DNA of 64,000 bases from an uncultured Dehalococcoidia bacterium (lineage in GTDB: Bacteria > Chloroflexota > Dehalococcoidia > Lucifugimonadales > UBA3495): NCBI GenBank assembly GCA_958296225.1, contig OY282456.1, positions 1,736,001-1,800,000 of the forward strand, in the 5' to 3' direction. Below, in pieces: positions 1-7,256 of the stretch. Each line of letters opens with the position of its first letter. Position 1 is the first letter of the stretch. The notes below the pieces were generated by a model, which made no database searches, was not told the origin of the DNA, and saw only the letters and a program-made list of their open reading frames with translations. The translations under genes were made by a program, and so were the position numbers.

Positions 1-3000
1 AGGGAAATCGGACGGGCCAATATAATGAACCCCTCCCGGCCCGGCGCGCCCCGCCGCAATGACCGCCTCATCAATGTCGTATGCCGTTACCCGTATGCCA
101 CGCGCCGCCAGCGCCGCGGCCAGCTTTCCCGCGCCACAGCCATAGTCAAATACAGTCTCAGGCTGGCAGGATAGTGTCAGGTCAAGCAAGCGAGCATCAA
201 GCAGGTTTTCTTTGCTGCGCGGGGCCAGGGCACGAATAAAATGGTCAAACCCGACCAACTCGGGCCGGTTGCAATCCTGCAATGCGCCGGTCATTAGAGT
301 TTTCAGGTCTTTCCGAAAATGAAAGCGGTACATCAGAAAGGCGCGACGACACATCTGTAAAAACCCTTCGTCGTCATAGGGACGAATGTCGGCGCCATAG
401 TCAACCAGCTTGAGCCTGTCGCGCGCTATAATAAAGTTGTCAGGATGTACGTTGCGGCAGACGATGCCGGCAGTACGACATTCCCGTAGCAGATTCAGTA
501 TGTCCTCAAGATGCCCGCCGGCGTAAGGGCGGCCTTCCTCGTATGGATAAACCAGCGCAAATTCGTCAGAGTCGCGGCGAACCTCCACAATCGGGTAAAG
601 TGATGTGAACCCCGTCCATTGGCCGGCCAACGATTCCAGGAACGCAATCCGCCGCTCCCGTTGCCGGCGCGGCCAGTGGTGAAAATACTTGTACACGCGC
701 TCGCCATCGGTGAGCGCCACTGCCTCATTGCCAACCCCCAGGCAGCGCAGGTTGCTCCGCTGAAATTCGCGCGCGACGAAAGCGGCTGCCCTCTCCCGCA
801 GCCGGTCAACCGGCAGTGCGACATTCGCGCGATATTCCCGTACTATTGCCGGCAGATTCTGCAGGTATTCCCCAATCCGGCCGGCGGCGTCGGCATCCGC
901 CCGCACCCGGTCGCTGAAATCGTCAATATCAAAGTTATCGTATATTTCTTGCAGGCGGTCGACGAACCGGCGCAGGTCGGCAACGCTGCTCCGGTATTCG
1001 TCCCGTTCCAGCCACCACAAGCCTGACGGCTCTGCCATGTCCCCGAGATACCGGCGCAGGCTCCCCAGCAGGCCGAGAATACGCGCGTGATTCAGCTCAA
1101 ATGCGTTCAGCCTCGCCTGCAAATACTCGGCAAAGCGTTCCCCGGCAAAGGCGGCGTCGGCCCGGTTGAAGTGCAGCAGCTCCGGCCCGTAATCCGCCCG
1201 GCCGTCAAGGACGTTTTGCTCAGCCTTGGCTCGGAGCACGTCGTGCAGACACGCATAGAAAGCGTGGCCGCGCATATCCGCCGCCAGCTTGCCGAAATCA
1301 AGGAAACCGGCGCTAATCGCGCTCCGGTCCTGGCGCGCCGGCAGCGGAGCCTGCACAATCCCGCGCCCGCCAACATATTTGTTGAGCAGGCACCAGACCA
1401 TATCGCTCCGGCGTACATCCTCACCGTCCAGCGACGGCGCCGCGTTAGGAAAGTCGCGCAGAGTTTCAATGTTAAAGACAAAGGTAGTCGGGCCCCGGTT
1501 GACCGACGGTGCGACGTAAGCCGGTGGGTCATCCGCCAAGTCCGGCTCAATCGTCAGCGGACGGAAAATCGGTATGCCGTTGCAGATGCCGGGCAGCGAC
1601 GCCGCCATCTCCGCAAAGACCATCCCCGTGGCTGAGTTTGCCGATGCCGCCACATACCAGAACGGCGTTTCCAAGTGAGCGGTCCCGCGGCGGGACAGGT
1701 CGTAATAGTAGTCTGGGCTGCTCTGGCGTGTTTCTGCGTTCTCCCCGGAGCGGTCAGGATAAGGTTCCTCCGGCGACAGCCGCGCCATCAGTTCCAGGTT
1801 GTGGTAAAGGTCAACCAGCTGGGTTCGGATGCATGATGCGAAAGGCAAGGGCGGCGCTCCCGTCACCGCGCCCAGAACCACGTCGTAATCCATATCCTTG
1901 AGCTGCTTGATGTAGTTCACGCACCGGTCCTCAATTCGGCAATCGTCGTCCAGTATCCATACCACCGCGCCGGGCCAACTTTTAGCGGCAGTGTAAAGCC
2001 GGCCCTGCAGCAGCGTCCGGCCCTGCGCGATGCTTTTCCGCGGGCCGTCGCCGGCATCCTGTTGCTCAACAGCGATCAGAGATACCTCCAGTCCCCGCGC
2101 CGCGGCGCCGTCGACTGCGCGTTGCAGGTCGGCCCGGGCCGACGCTTCCGGCCCGCCGTTTTCCAGCAGCATCACTTTGAGTTCAACGTCATCCCTGGGC
2201 AAAAAACCGGCAATCAGGTCGTCCAGCAGCCGCGCCGTATTCCCGACTTCGGGAGAGGTTATCGCTCCCACCAGTAGAGCCAGACGCCCGCCGTGGGCGC
2301 GGGAATCCGGCCGTCTGTCCGGCAAAACGGCTTGGGCGGCCGCCGGAGGCGGTTCAATCAACTCGCAGTCAAACAGACGGCGGCTTCGTTCCAGGAACTG
2401 CCGGCGCTGGTCGCCGGACATACGCCCACGGTACTTGCGATAAAACTCCGTCAGCCCGCGCCGTTTGACCTCGGAACCCGGCGTAGAAAGACGGCTCCGT
2501 TCCGCCTCGGCATAGTGATGCACCAGATGCTTCGCCAGTACGCCATACCGCACCGCGCCCAGGTCGGCCAAACGGATGCAGATGTCCCGGTCAGTAGCGC
2601 TCGCCAGCGCCTCGTCAAACCCGCCTGCCGCTAACAGACACGGCAAACTCACGAACAGGTTTGACCCCTGGATGTTGGGATTGCCAATCAGAAAATCGCC
2701 GGCTGCCAGTTTGGTGGGCATTGATAGACGCTTTCCGTCCCCGTCAGCCGATTCGTGGCGAATCAGGCCAGCCGACACCATATCCCAACCGTGCTGAATT
2801 GCAGCTGCCTCGCACTGCTCCAGGTACGTCGCTTTCCAGGCGTCATCATCATCAAGGACTGCCACAAAAGCGTCCGGCGCGTTGGAACGGAGCCATGCCA
2901 AGGCGGTATTCCACGCCCCCGACGCGCCGGCCGTGCGACGGTTCTCCAGATGCACGATGCGGGTATGGGGCGCGACAACGCCGGCAGTAGTTTCCGCGTT

Positions 3001-3168
3001 TTGCTGCCGATACCGCGTGTCGGAGTCATCTACTACGATAAGGTAGTCGGGAGGGCGCGTCTGGCGCGCAATGGACGGCAAGGAGCGATTGGCCAGCAGC
3101 TCCGGGCGGTTGTGAGTAGCCACCACCGCGGCAATCAGCAGACGAGTATTATCTTTCGGCTGGTTCAT
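1..3168 (-). CDS. Giant multidomain glycosyltransferase / kinase-like / SAM methyltransferase protein (3' end outside window)
   Basis: Read on the minus strand from an ATG at 3168, this frame has no stop down to base 1, giving at least 1056 residues, still open at the edge. Residues 1-260 look like a GT-A family 2 glycosyltransferase: VATHNRPEL near residue 16, VDDSD near 46-50 and LDDDDAW with D106-D109. A second GT-like domain starts near 295 and carries ILDDDC (D407-D409). A long charged helical stretch follows (about 640-800). Residues 800-960 resemble a small-molecule or protein kinase: VYKYF with K826, a catalytic-loop-like CRNVHPDNFII (N911 kept) and LVDYGAD as the DFG equivalent. The HRD motif reads CRN (904-906), so the catalytic Asp is Asn. 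From about 1000 a class I methyltransferase begins with VFDYGCGAGKL (1005-1015). It probably modifies or terminates a surface glycan; the domain folds are my inference. Confidence 0.8.
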   Translation of the reverse strand, partial: MNQPKDNTRLLIAAVVATHNRPELLANRSLPSIARQTRPPDYLIVVDDSDTRYRQQNAETTAGVVAPHTRIVHLENRRTAGASGAWNTALAWLRSNAPDAFVAVLDDDDAWKATYLEQCEAAAIQHGWDMVSAGLIRHESADGDGKRLSMPTKLAAGDFLIGNPNIQGSNLFVSLPCLLAAGGFDEALASATDRDICIRLADLGAVRYGVLAKHLVHHYAEAERSRLSTPGSEVKRRGLTEFYRKYRGRMSGDQRRQFLERSRRLFDCELIEPPPAAAQAVLPDRRPDSRAHGGRLALLVGAITSPEVGNTARLLDDLIAGFLPRDDVELKVMLLENGGPEASARADLQRAVDGAAARGLEVSLIAVEQQDAGDGPRKSIAQGRTLLQGRLYTAAKSWPGAVVWILDDDCRIEDRCVNYIKQLKDMDYDVVLGAVTGAPPLPFASCIRTQLVDLYHNLELMARLSPEEPYPDRSGENAETRQSSPDYYYDLSRRGTAHLETPFWYVAASANSATGMVFAEMAASLPGICNGIPIFRPLTIEPDLADDPPAYVAPSVNRGPTTFVFNIETLRDFPNAAPSLDGEDVRRSDMVWCLLNKYVGGRGIVQAPLPARQDRSAISAGFLDFGKLAADMRGHAFYACLHDVLRAKAEQNVLDGRADYGPELLHFNRADAAFAGERFAEYLQARLNAFELNHARILGLLGSLRRYLGDMAEPSGLWWLERDEYRSSVADLRRFVDRLQEIYDNFDIDDFSDRVRADADAAGRIGEYLQNLPAIVREYRANVALPVDRLRERAAAFVAREFQRSNLRCLGVGNEAVALTDGERVYKYFHHWPRRQRERRIAFLESLAGQWTGFTSLYPIVEVRRDSDEFALVYPYEEGRPYAGGHLEDILNLLRECRTAGIVCRNVHPDNFIIARDRLKLVDYGADIRPYDDEGFLQMCRRAFLMYRFHFRKDLKTLMTGALQDCNRPELVGFDHFIRALAPRSKENLLDARLLDLTLSCQPETVFDYGCGAGKLAAALAARGIRVTAYDIDEAVIAAGRAGPGGVHYIGPSDFP

Positions 3169-3189
3169 TTGGAATAGCCAACTTGCGGG

Positions 3190-3312
3190 TCACCCCGCCG
3201 GTATCGCCTCAAACCCGATATAAGGCCGCAGCGCCTCCGGTATCACCGCCGAGCCGTCCGCCTGCTGGTTGTTTTCCAGCGGGGCGATGATGACCCGCGG
3301 CAGGGCCGGCCC
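3190..3312 (-). pseudogene. serS: Remnant of seryl-tRNA synthetase 3' end
   Basis: Translation on the minus strand gives PRVIIAPLENNQQADG followed by SAVIPEALRPYIGFEAI and a stop at 3190. This is the conserved extreme C-terminus of class II seryl-tRNA synthetase (E. coli has a matching MENYQQADG and VPEVLRPYM). Only about 40 residues are recognisable. Upstream the same frame has no SerRS sequence, and the next thing met is the coiled-coil cassette array. It is therefore a truncated, non-functional gene end, presumably left when the rest was deleted or displaced. A functional serS must lie elsewhere. Confidence 0.75.
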
Positions 3313-3350
3313 TGCGGATTGACTGCCGGGCATTGACCGGTGCGCGAGGT

Positions 3351-3515
3351 TCACTTGCCGGCGCCGCCGTTGCGGGATTCCAGCTCCCGGACACGCTCTT
3401 GCAAATCCCTGACGATAATTGCCATTTCCGCTTCCGCCTCCGCCCGCCCCTCCTTACGACCCGCTTCGCGACCTTCCTCGCGGGACAGGGCGATGCGCTT
3501 TCTGGCTAGAAACAT
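3351..3515 (-). CDS. Small coiled-coil cassette A (divergent partial copy)
   Basis: A 54-residue frame starts at an ATG preceded by AGAGAGGAACC and reads MFLARKRIALSREEGREAG, then ends in an Ala/Glu/Arg-rich helix (RDLQERVRELE). It is the most diverged of three tandem copies; the others lie at 3577-3765 and within 3827-4348. Upstream in another frame the DNA still encodes the hydrophobic DDALIAGLLFAI segment seen in the full-length copy. This may be either a truncated 3' duplicate or a separately translated short coiled-coil protein. Function unknown. Confidence 0.45.
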   Translation of the reverse strand: MFLARKRIALSREEGREAGRKEGRAEAEAEMAIIVRDLQERVRELESRNGGAGK

Positions 3516-3535
3516 GGTTCCTCTCTCCAAGCTGA

Positions 3536-4140
3536 TTGCGAACAGCAGCCCGGCAATCAGCGCGTCGTCCGCTGCGTCAGGCGTCGGGTTTGCCGTTGCG
3601 CCCTTCCAACTCGCGGATGCGTTCCTGCATCTCGCGGATGATAGGCTCATATTCGGCTTCCGCTTCGGCGCGGCCGGCCTCGCGGCCTTTCACTTCGCCT
3701 TCTTGCAGCCCTGCTTCGTGGCCTTCCACACGGGAAAGGGCGATGCGCTTTCTGGCCAGAAACATAAATCCTCCCTCAAAGACGATTGCGAACAGCAGCC
3801 CGGCAATCAGCGCGTCGTCCGCTGCGTCAGGCGTCGGGTTTGCCGTTGCGCCCTTCCAACTCGCGGATGCGTTCCTGCATCTCGCGGATTTTGGCCGCAT
3901 ATTCGGCTTCCGCTTCGGCGCGGCCGGCCTCGCGGCCTTTCACTTCGCCTTCTTGCAGCCCTGCTTCGCGGCCTTTCACTTCGCCTTCTTGCAGCCCTGC
4001 TTCGCGGCCTCTCACTTCGCCTTCTTGCAGCCCTGCTTCGTGGCCTTCCACACGGGACAGGGCGATGCGCTTTCTGGCCAGAAACATAAATCCTCCCTCA
4101 AAGACGATTGCGAACAGCAGCCCGGCAATCAGCGCGTCGT
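3536..4140. repeat. Tandem 250-bp repeat with nested 36-bp minisatellite
   Basis: The stretch beginning at 3536 recurs almost identically at 3786, a 250-bp period. A third unit starts at 4108, 322 bp later; the extra 72 bp are two further copies of a 36-bp unit (for example 3946-3981) encoding EAGLQEGEVKGR. The array lies in the 3' half of the coiled-coil gene. Confidence 0.85.
3577..3765 (-). CDS. Small coiled-coil cassette B (near-identical partial copy)
   Basis: A 62-residue frame starts with MFLARKRIALSRVEGHEAG and ends REMQERIRELEGRNGKPDA. The ATG sits 5 bases after GGGAGGA, a strong ribosome binding site. It duplicates the 3' part of the gene at 3827-4348; the repeat period is 250 bp, not a multiple of three, so a fusion with its neighbour is not in frame. 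It carries one fewer pair of the 12-residue EAGLQEGEVKGR repeat than the full copy. Likely a product of tandem duplication; whether it is expressed is unknown. Confidence 0.45.
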   Translation of the reverse strand: MFLARKRIALSRVEGHEAGLQEGEVKGREAGRAEAEAEYEPIIREMQERIRELEGRNGKPDA

Positions 4141-4348
4141 CCGCATAGGCGCGCAGGTTGTCGTAGGCGTACAGCCAGCTGCTCCACCACGGCCTGCCGG
4201 GGACGGCTTCCGCCCGCAGCCACACCGCCAAGGCAAAGCGTCCGCCGGTGAAAAGCACGAACACGGTAAGGATTTCGGCAAACCAGGCTTGCAAGGCCGT
4301 ATGGCTGCGTATGTATTTGATTATCTCCGATAGCAGCGTGTCGGTCAA
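3827..4348 (-). CDS. Two-helix membrane protein with repeat-containing coiled-coil tail (full-length cassette C)
   Basis: I start at the TTG at 4348 because the frame upstream overlaps an unrelated decayed sequence. The protein (about 173 residues) has two predicted membrane helices (ILTVFVLFTGGRFALAVWL and DDALIAGLLFAIVFEGG), a basic stop-transfer ARKR, then a cytoplasmic coiled coil. The coil contains three near-perfect 12-residue repeats (EAGLQEGEVKGR) encoded by a 36-bp minisatellite, and ends in REMQERIRELE. An internal ATG at 4087 with a GGGAGGA site could give a soluble form. Two partial copies of its 3' end follow directly. No family recognised. Confidence 0.55.
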   Translation of the reverse strand: MTDTLLSEIIKYIRSHTALQAWFAEILTVFVLFTGGRFALAVWLRAEAVPGRPWWSSWLYAYDNLRAYADDALIAGLLFAIVFEGGFMFLARKRIALSRVEGHEAGLQEGEVRGREAGLQEGEVKGREAGLQEGEVKGREAGRAEAEAEYAAKIREMQERIRELEGRNGKPDA

Positions 4349-4389
4349 TTTCGGTATGTTCCCGGTAGGCCCGTGCCAAAATAGGCGGC

Positions 4390-4570
4390 GCCCAGACCGC
4401 CCGCTGATTGTTTTACGAAATCCGTAGGAATCTGCTGGATTACGACGGTTCGTCCGGTGACGTAATTCGTCGCTTTGGCGTGGCAACCCAGCGTGGCGCT
4501 GATTAGCAAGCCGGCCGGCTCCGTTGGCCGGTAGCGGCTGACGCCGTTGTTGGTCAACGGCAAGTTCATT
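4390..4570 (-). pseudogene. Possible short-chain dehydrogenase 3' remnant
   Basis: One minus-strand frame contains LLISATLGCHAKATNYVTGR followed by TVVIQQ. It resembles the C-terminal signature of SDR enzymes (FLASD..A.YVTG.T.VVDGG; compare ASYITGAELVVDGG in the SDR at 26961-27719) but lacks the final Gly pair and any Rossmann part. Weak evidence; chance resemblance is possible. Confidence 0.2.
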
Positions 4571-4710
4571 ATGGCATCGCCGGCCGGTGTTGCGCTACGG
4601 TGGTGGCGTCGCCTTCGTTGGGAAATTTCGAGCCGGCCGGCTCGGTTGCTCATTATGAGCGACGGGGATGCGGCCATCGCCGCAGACATCCCAATGGTCT
4701 ATGGCCGGCA

Positions 4711-5014
4711 AGCGCCCACCGGCTCTGCCATTGCCACCTGCTGCGGGAGTACCGGCGGAACATTGGGGAAAAGGGCTGGCAGGCAGCCCGGCGACTGCTG
4801 GCGTCATCCGGCCTGGCGGCAGCCCGGGGCTATGCGGCGCAAGTGGCCGCGTTGACCGGGGGCCAGGCGACGTACTGGTGTCGGAAAGCCCTGCGGGCAG
4901 GACTACGGCATTTGGCCACGGGGCAAGCGCGGTACAAAACGACCTCCCGTTGGAAACGGCACAACCGGGAGCTGCGGCGCCGGGAAAGAATGGGCGCCGT
5001 ATGGACACCGCACA
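4711..5014 (+). pseudogene. Transposase C-terminal remnant (mutator/IS256-like)
   Basis: The plus-strand frame gives CHLLREYRRNIGEKGW, then YWCRKALRAGLRHLATGQ, then TTSRWKRHNRELRRRERMG. The C-x2-H-like start and the TTS..ER.NRE.RRR..MG ending resemble the C-terminal part of mutator/IS256-type transposases. No catalytic N-terminal region and no inverted repeats are seen here. The same sequence, with an internal deletion of about 100 bp, occurs at 6866-7062 inside the inverted-repeat element. Family assignment is from memory of motifs. Confidence 0.5.
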
Positions 5015-5052
5015 ATGCCGGTTGCTATCCTTAATTGAGTTGGCGACAAGCC

Positions 5053-5385
5053 CTAATCGGGGTCCTGCCAGCCAAACTTGCGGAAACTGATGCGGCCGGC
5101 GTCGCTGAACTCAACCCCTTCCTGTATCAGCAGTTCCCGCTGCAACTGGGCGCCCGGGCCGGCGCCGCGGGGGCTAATCCGCCCCTGGCTGTTGATGACG
5201 CGCTGCCAGGGCACGTCGGAACCGGGTTCCAGCGCGGCCAGGCAGTAACCCACCATGCGGGGCGTGCAGCTGCCGGCTATCAGCGCAATCTGGCCGTAGG
5301 TGGCTACCTGCCCGCAGGGAATCTGCCGCACCACCGCAATGATACGGTCGTGGACGCCGGGGACGACGGCGGGGGGTTCCGGCAT
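5053..5385 (-). CDS. atl: Alkyltransferase-like (ATL) DNA-binding protein
   Basis: This 110-residue protein has the MGMT C-terminal DNA-binding fold: IIAVVRQIPCGQVATYGQIA (helix with the 'arginine finger' region), GYCLAAL, then VPWQRVINSQGRIS. In O6-methylguanine methyltransferases the active site is PCHRV; here it is PWQRV, Trp for Cys, as in ATL proteins. These bind O6-alkylguanine without repairing it and hand the lesion to nucleotide excision repair. The His normally next to the Cys is Gln here, a further departure. It lies 7 bp downstream of the membrane protein gene at 5393-5983 and is probably co-transcribed with it. Confidence 0.9.
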   Translation of the reverse strand: MPEPPAVVPGVHDRIIAVVRQIPCGQVATYGQIALIAGSCTPRMVGYCLAALEPGSDVPWQRVINSQGRISPRGAGPGAQLQRELLIQEGVEFSDAGRISFRKFGWQDPD

Positions 5386-5392
5386 CGTCGGG

Positions 5393-5983
5393 TTACTCTC
5401 CGCTGGCCGGCGCGGGTTGGCGCGCGGCGGTGGCCCCGGCTCCGGCCAGCGCCGCCATTATCATCAGCGGGTTCAGTATCTGCCAGATGACGAAATCGTT
5501 GATAAAGTAGGCGTTGGCGAAATCGGCCAGCCCCAGGACGGCGGCGATGACGGCCCCGCAGCGCCCGGCAGCGCCGCCGCAACGCCAGAGGGCCGCCGCG
5601 GCTACGCTGGAACCGGCGATGTACAGGGGATTAATGGTCATCCACACTTCCCGGTTGTAGTCGCCAAAGAGGGCGTTGTCAAAGAGGTCGGTGTAGGTGT
5701 TGGCAAAGATGGCCAGCGCGAAAATGCCCAACGCCCAGCTGCGTACCCGGGGGACGCGCCGGGAGCTGAACCACAGCTGCCAGACGCCCCAGCCGGCGAT
5801 GGCCAGCGCGCCCACTTGCCAGAGCTGCCAGAGCCGGTTTGCCGCGCTGTCCAGGTCGGCCCGGTCAACCAGCCAGGAGGCGTCGGCCCAGGCGAACAGC
5901 GCAGCCACCACGAAGGCGATGGCGGCGACGGCCTGGCCGGCGTTCAGGTCGCAACGGCAGAAAAGGCTGCGCATCAGACTCAC
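5393..5983 (-). CDS. Integral membrane protein of unknown function
   Basis: A 196-residue hydrophobic protein with about six predicted membrane helices: AVAAIAFVVAALFAWADASW, LWQVGALAIAGWGVWQLWF, SWALGIFALAIFANTYTDLF, INPLYIAGSSVAAAALW, GAVIAAVLGLADFANAYF and WQILNPLMIMAALAGAGA. A short polar N-terminus with three cysteines precedes helix 1. No enzymatic motif is visible and I do not recognise the family. It is followed 7 bp later by the ATL gene. Confidence 0.65.
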   Translation of the reverse strand: MSLMRSLFCRCDLNAGQAVAAIAFVVAALFAWADASWLVDRADLDSAANRLWQLWQVGALAIAGWGVWQLWFSSRRVPRVRSWALGIFALAIFANTYTDLFDNALFGDYNREVWMTINPLYIAGSSVAAAALWRCGGAAGRCGAVIAAVLGLADFANAYFINDFVIWQILNPLMIMAALAGAGATAARQPAPASGE

Positions 5984-6014
5984 CCGCTCCCCAAATTAGC
6001 GCGGCGACGGTGGC

Positions 6015-6353
6015 TTACCAGTTCACCAGGCCGGGCTTTTGCGCCTGCCAGCCGTCATCGGATGGAAAGACGGTTTCCATCTCCACGCGGCCCAGGTCGC
6101 CGTCAAACATATGCTCCACGGCGGAACGCCAGGCGGTGTAGTGGGGCTGCTCCCGGTGGGCGGCGTGGGCCTCGCGGTTGGCGTACACCTCATAAAGGTA
6201 AAACTGGTTGGGGTTGTCCGGGCTGCGCAGGATGTCAAAGCGGAAGCAGTTTGCCTCGTCGCGCACGCTGCCCTGCCCGTCGCCCAGGCTGGCGGCGGCA
6301 AACTCGTCGGCATAGCCGTCCTTGATGTTGATGGTAACGAAAATGGCGTACAT
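6015..6353 (-). CDS. Antibiotic biosynthesis monooxygenase (ABM) domain protein
   Basis: The 112-residue protein MYAIFVTINIKDGYADEF...ANCFRFDILRSPDNPNQFYLYEVY has the dimeric ferredoxin-like alpha/beta barrel of ABM/LsrG-type proteins. Typical features are the early beta strand, a central E.NC.RFD segment and the FYLYEVY strand followed by A..AH...HY..W. Longer upstream frames exist, but the ATG at 6353 has an AGGAGG about 9 bases before it, so I use that start. Such proteins act as quinol monooxygenases or small-molecule isomerases; the substrate here is unknown. Confidence 0.85.
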   Translation of the reverse strand: MYAIFVTINIKDGYADEFAAASLGDGQGSVRDEANCFRFDILRSPDNPNQFYLYEVYANREAHAAHREQPHYTAWRSAVEHMFDGDLGRVEMETVFPSDDGWQAQKPGLVNW

Positions 6354-6586
6354 AGTGGTGATGTCCTCCTGTGGGTTAGAGCGGCGGGATTGCATCGCCA
6401 CGTCTCGCTCGCAGTGACGGATGCCGCACCGTCCAAAGGCATTATAGCAGGTAGCCGGCGACGGGCAGGAGTGATAACAGGGGCGATAAAGTAGCGCAGC
6501 GCCAGAGACTTCCAGCGCAACCGGCCCCGCGCCGCGGCCAGGCCGGCGCACGGACGACGAAAGAGGAGACGGGGAAGGGGAAACTG

Positions 6587-6750
6587 ATGCTGACAAACCG
6601 CAAACCTACCCTGCAATACACCCTGCTGACGACAGCGGCGGCGCTAATCATCGCCTGCTGGGTGGCGCTGGCCCCGGCCGGCGCGCCAGCCGCGCCGTCG
6701 GGGCGGAATGGGGCGCAAGGCGCTGCCTCCACTGCGGAACCCGCCGCAAC
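6587..6750 (+). pseudogene. 5' fragment of a secreted or lipoprotein-like gene, cut by an inverted-repeat element
   Basis: From an ATG preceded by a purine-rich GGGGAAGGGGAAA, the frame reads MLTNRKPTLQYTLL followed by a hydrophobic TAAALIIACWVALAPAGAPA, a plausible signal peptide with a possible lipobox Cys. At 6751 the inverted-repeat element begins and the remaining frame is element sequence. No continuation is seen after 7127. Probably a disrupted gene; it could also be chance. Confidence 0.3.
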
Positions 6751-7127
6751 GGTAGCGTTCCGTTTTAGGTGGTCTGGGCTTTTCAAAGTCAGGGATGCCG
6801 CTCTTGCCGTTCCCATATTCCCGCTTTCGCGGGAGTATGGGGAATAATCAAACCACTTGAAACGGAGCGCTGCCACCGGCTCTGCCATTTTCATCTGCTG
6901 CGGGAGTACCGGCGGAACATTGGAGAGAACGGTTGGCATGAAGCGCGGCGACTGCTGGCGTCATCCAACTTGGCGCAGGCCCAAGGCCGGGCGGCGCCAG
7001 TGGCCGCGTTGACCGGGAGCGGCGGCGGCGGGAAAGAATGGGCGCCGTATGGACACCGCACAACCTGCCGGGTATGGCTCCAAAATCGGGGCCTGCTCAA
7101 CCAAACCACCTAAAACGGAACGCTACC
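6751..7127. mobile_element. Inverted-repeat element carrying a transposase fragment (nested)
   Basis: The left end GGTAGCGTTCCGTTTTAGGT and the right end (7103-7127) are inverted repeats matching at 24 of 25 positions. A third, diverged inverted end lies inside at 6851-6874, so a 124-bp sub-element (6751-6874) is nested in a 377-bp one. Between the ends are a hairpin (CCCATATTCCCGC / GCGGGAGTATGGG, near 6810-6841) and, at 6866-7062, an internally deleted copy of the transposase remnant found at 4711-5014. It looks like a non-autonomous derivative of an insertion sequence. No clear target-site duplication was identified. Confidence 0.65.
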
Positions 7128-7144
7128 CGGCGCCAACGCTGCCT

Positions 7145-7173
7145 TTTACCCCTCTCCCGGTTGTGCTATACTC
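7145..7173 (+). promoter_or_regulatory. Candidate sigma-70-type promoter for tig-clpP-clpP-clpX
   Basis: TTTACC (7145-7150) is separated by 17 bp from TATACT (7168-7173), 4/6 and 5/6 matches to consensus, about 85 bp upstream of the tig start and just after the inverted-repeat element. Confidence 0.5.
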
Positions 7174-7256
7174 CGAGGCAGTTCCGGGCAGGCCGGTGAC
7201 GACCGCCTTGCCCGTTGTTTTTGGCAGCACCAATCAGCCACAGGAGCCTAGCGACG

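Noticed and set aside
3900..4060. 36-bp repeats resembling a CRISPR array
   Set aside because: Units are contiguous with no spacers, in frame, and encode a regular 12-residue coiled-coil repeat.
5300..6325. 341-residue plus-strand frame
   Set aside because: Covers three better supported minus-strand genes; Pro/Arg/Gly-rich nonsense composition.
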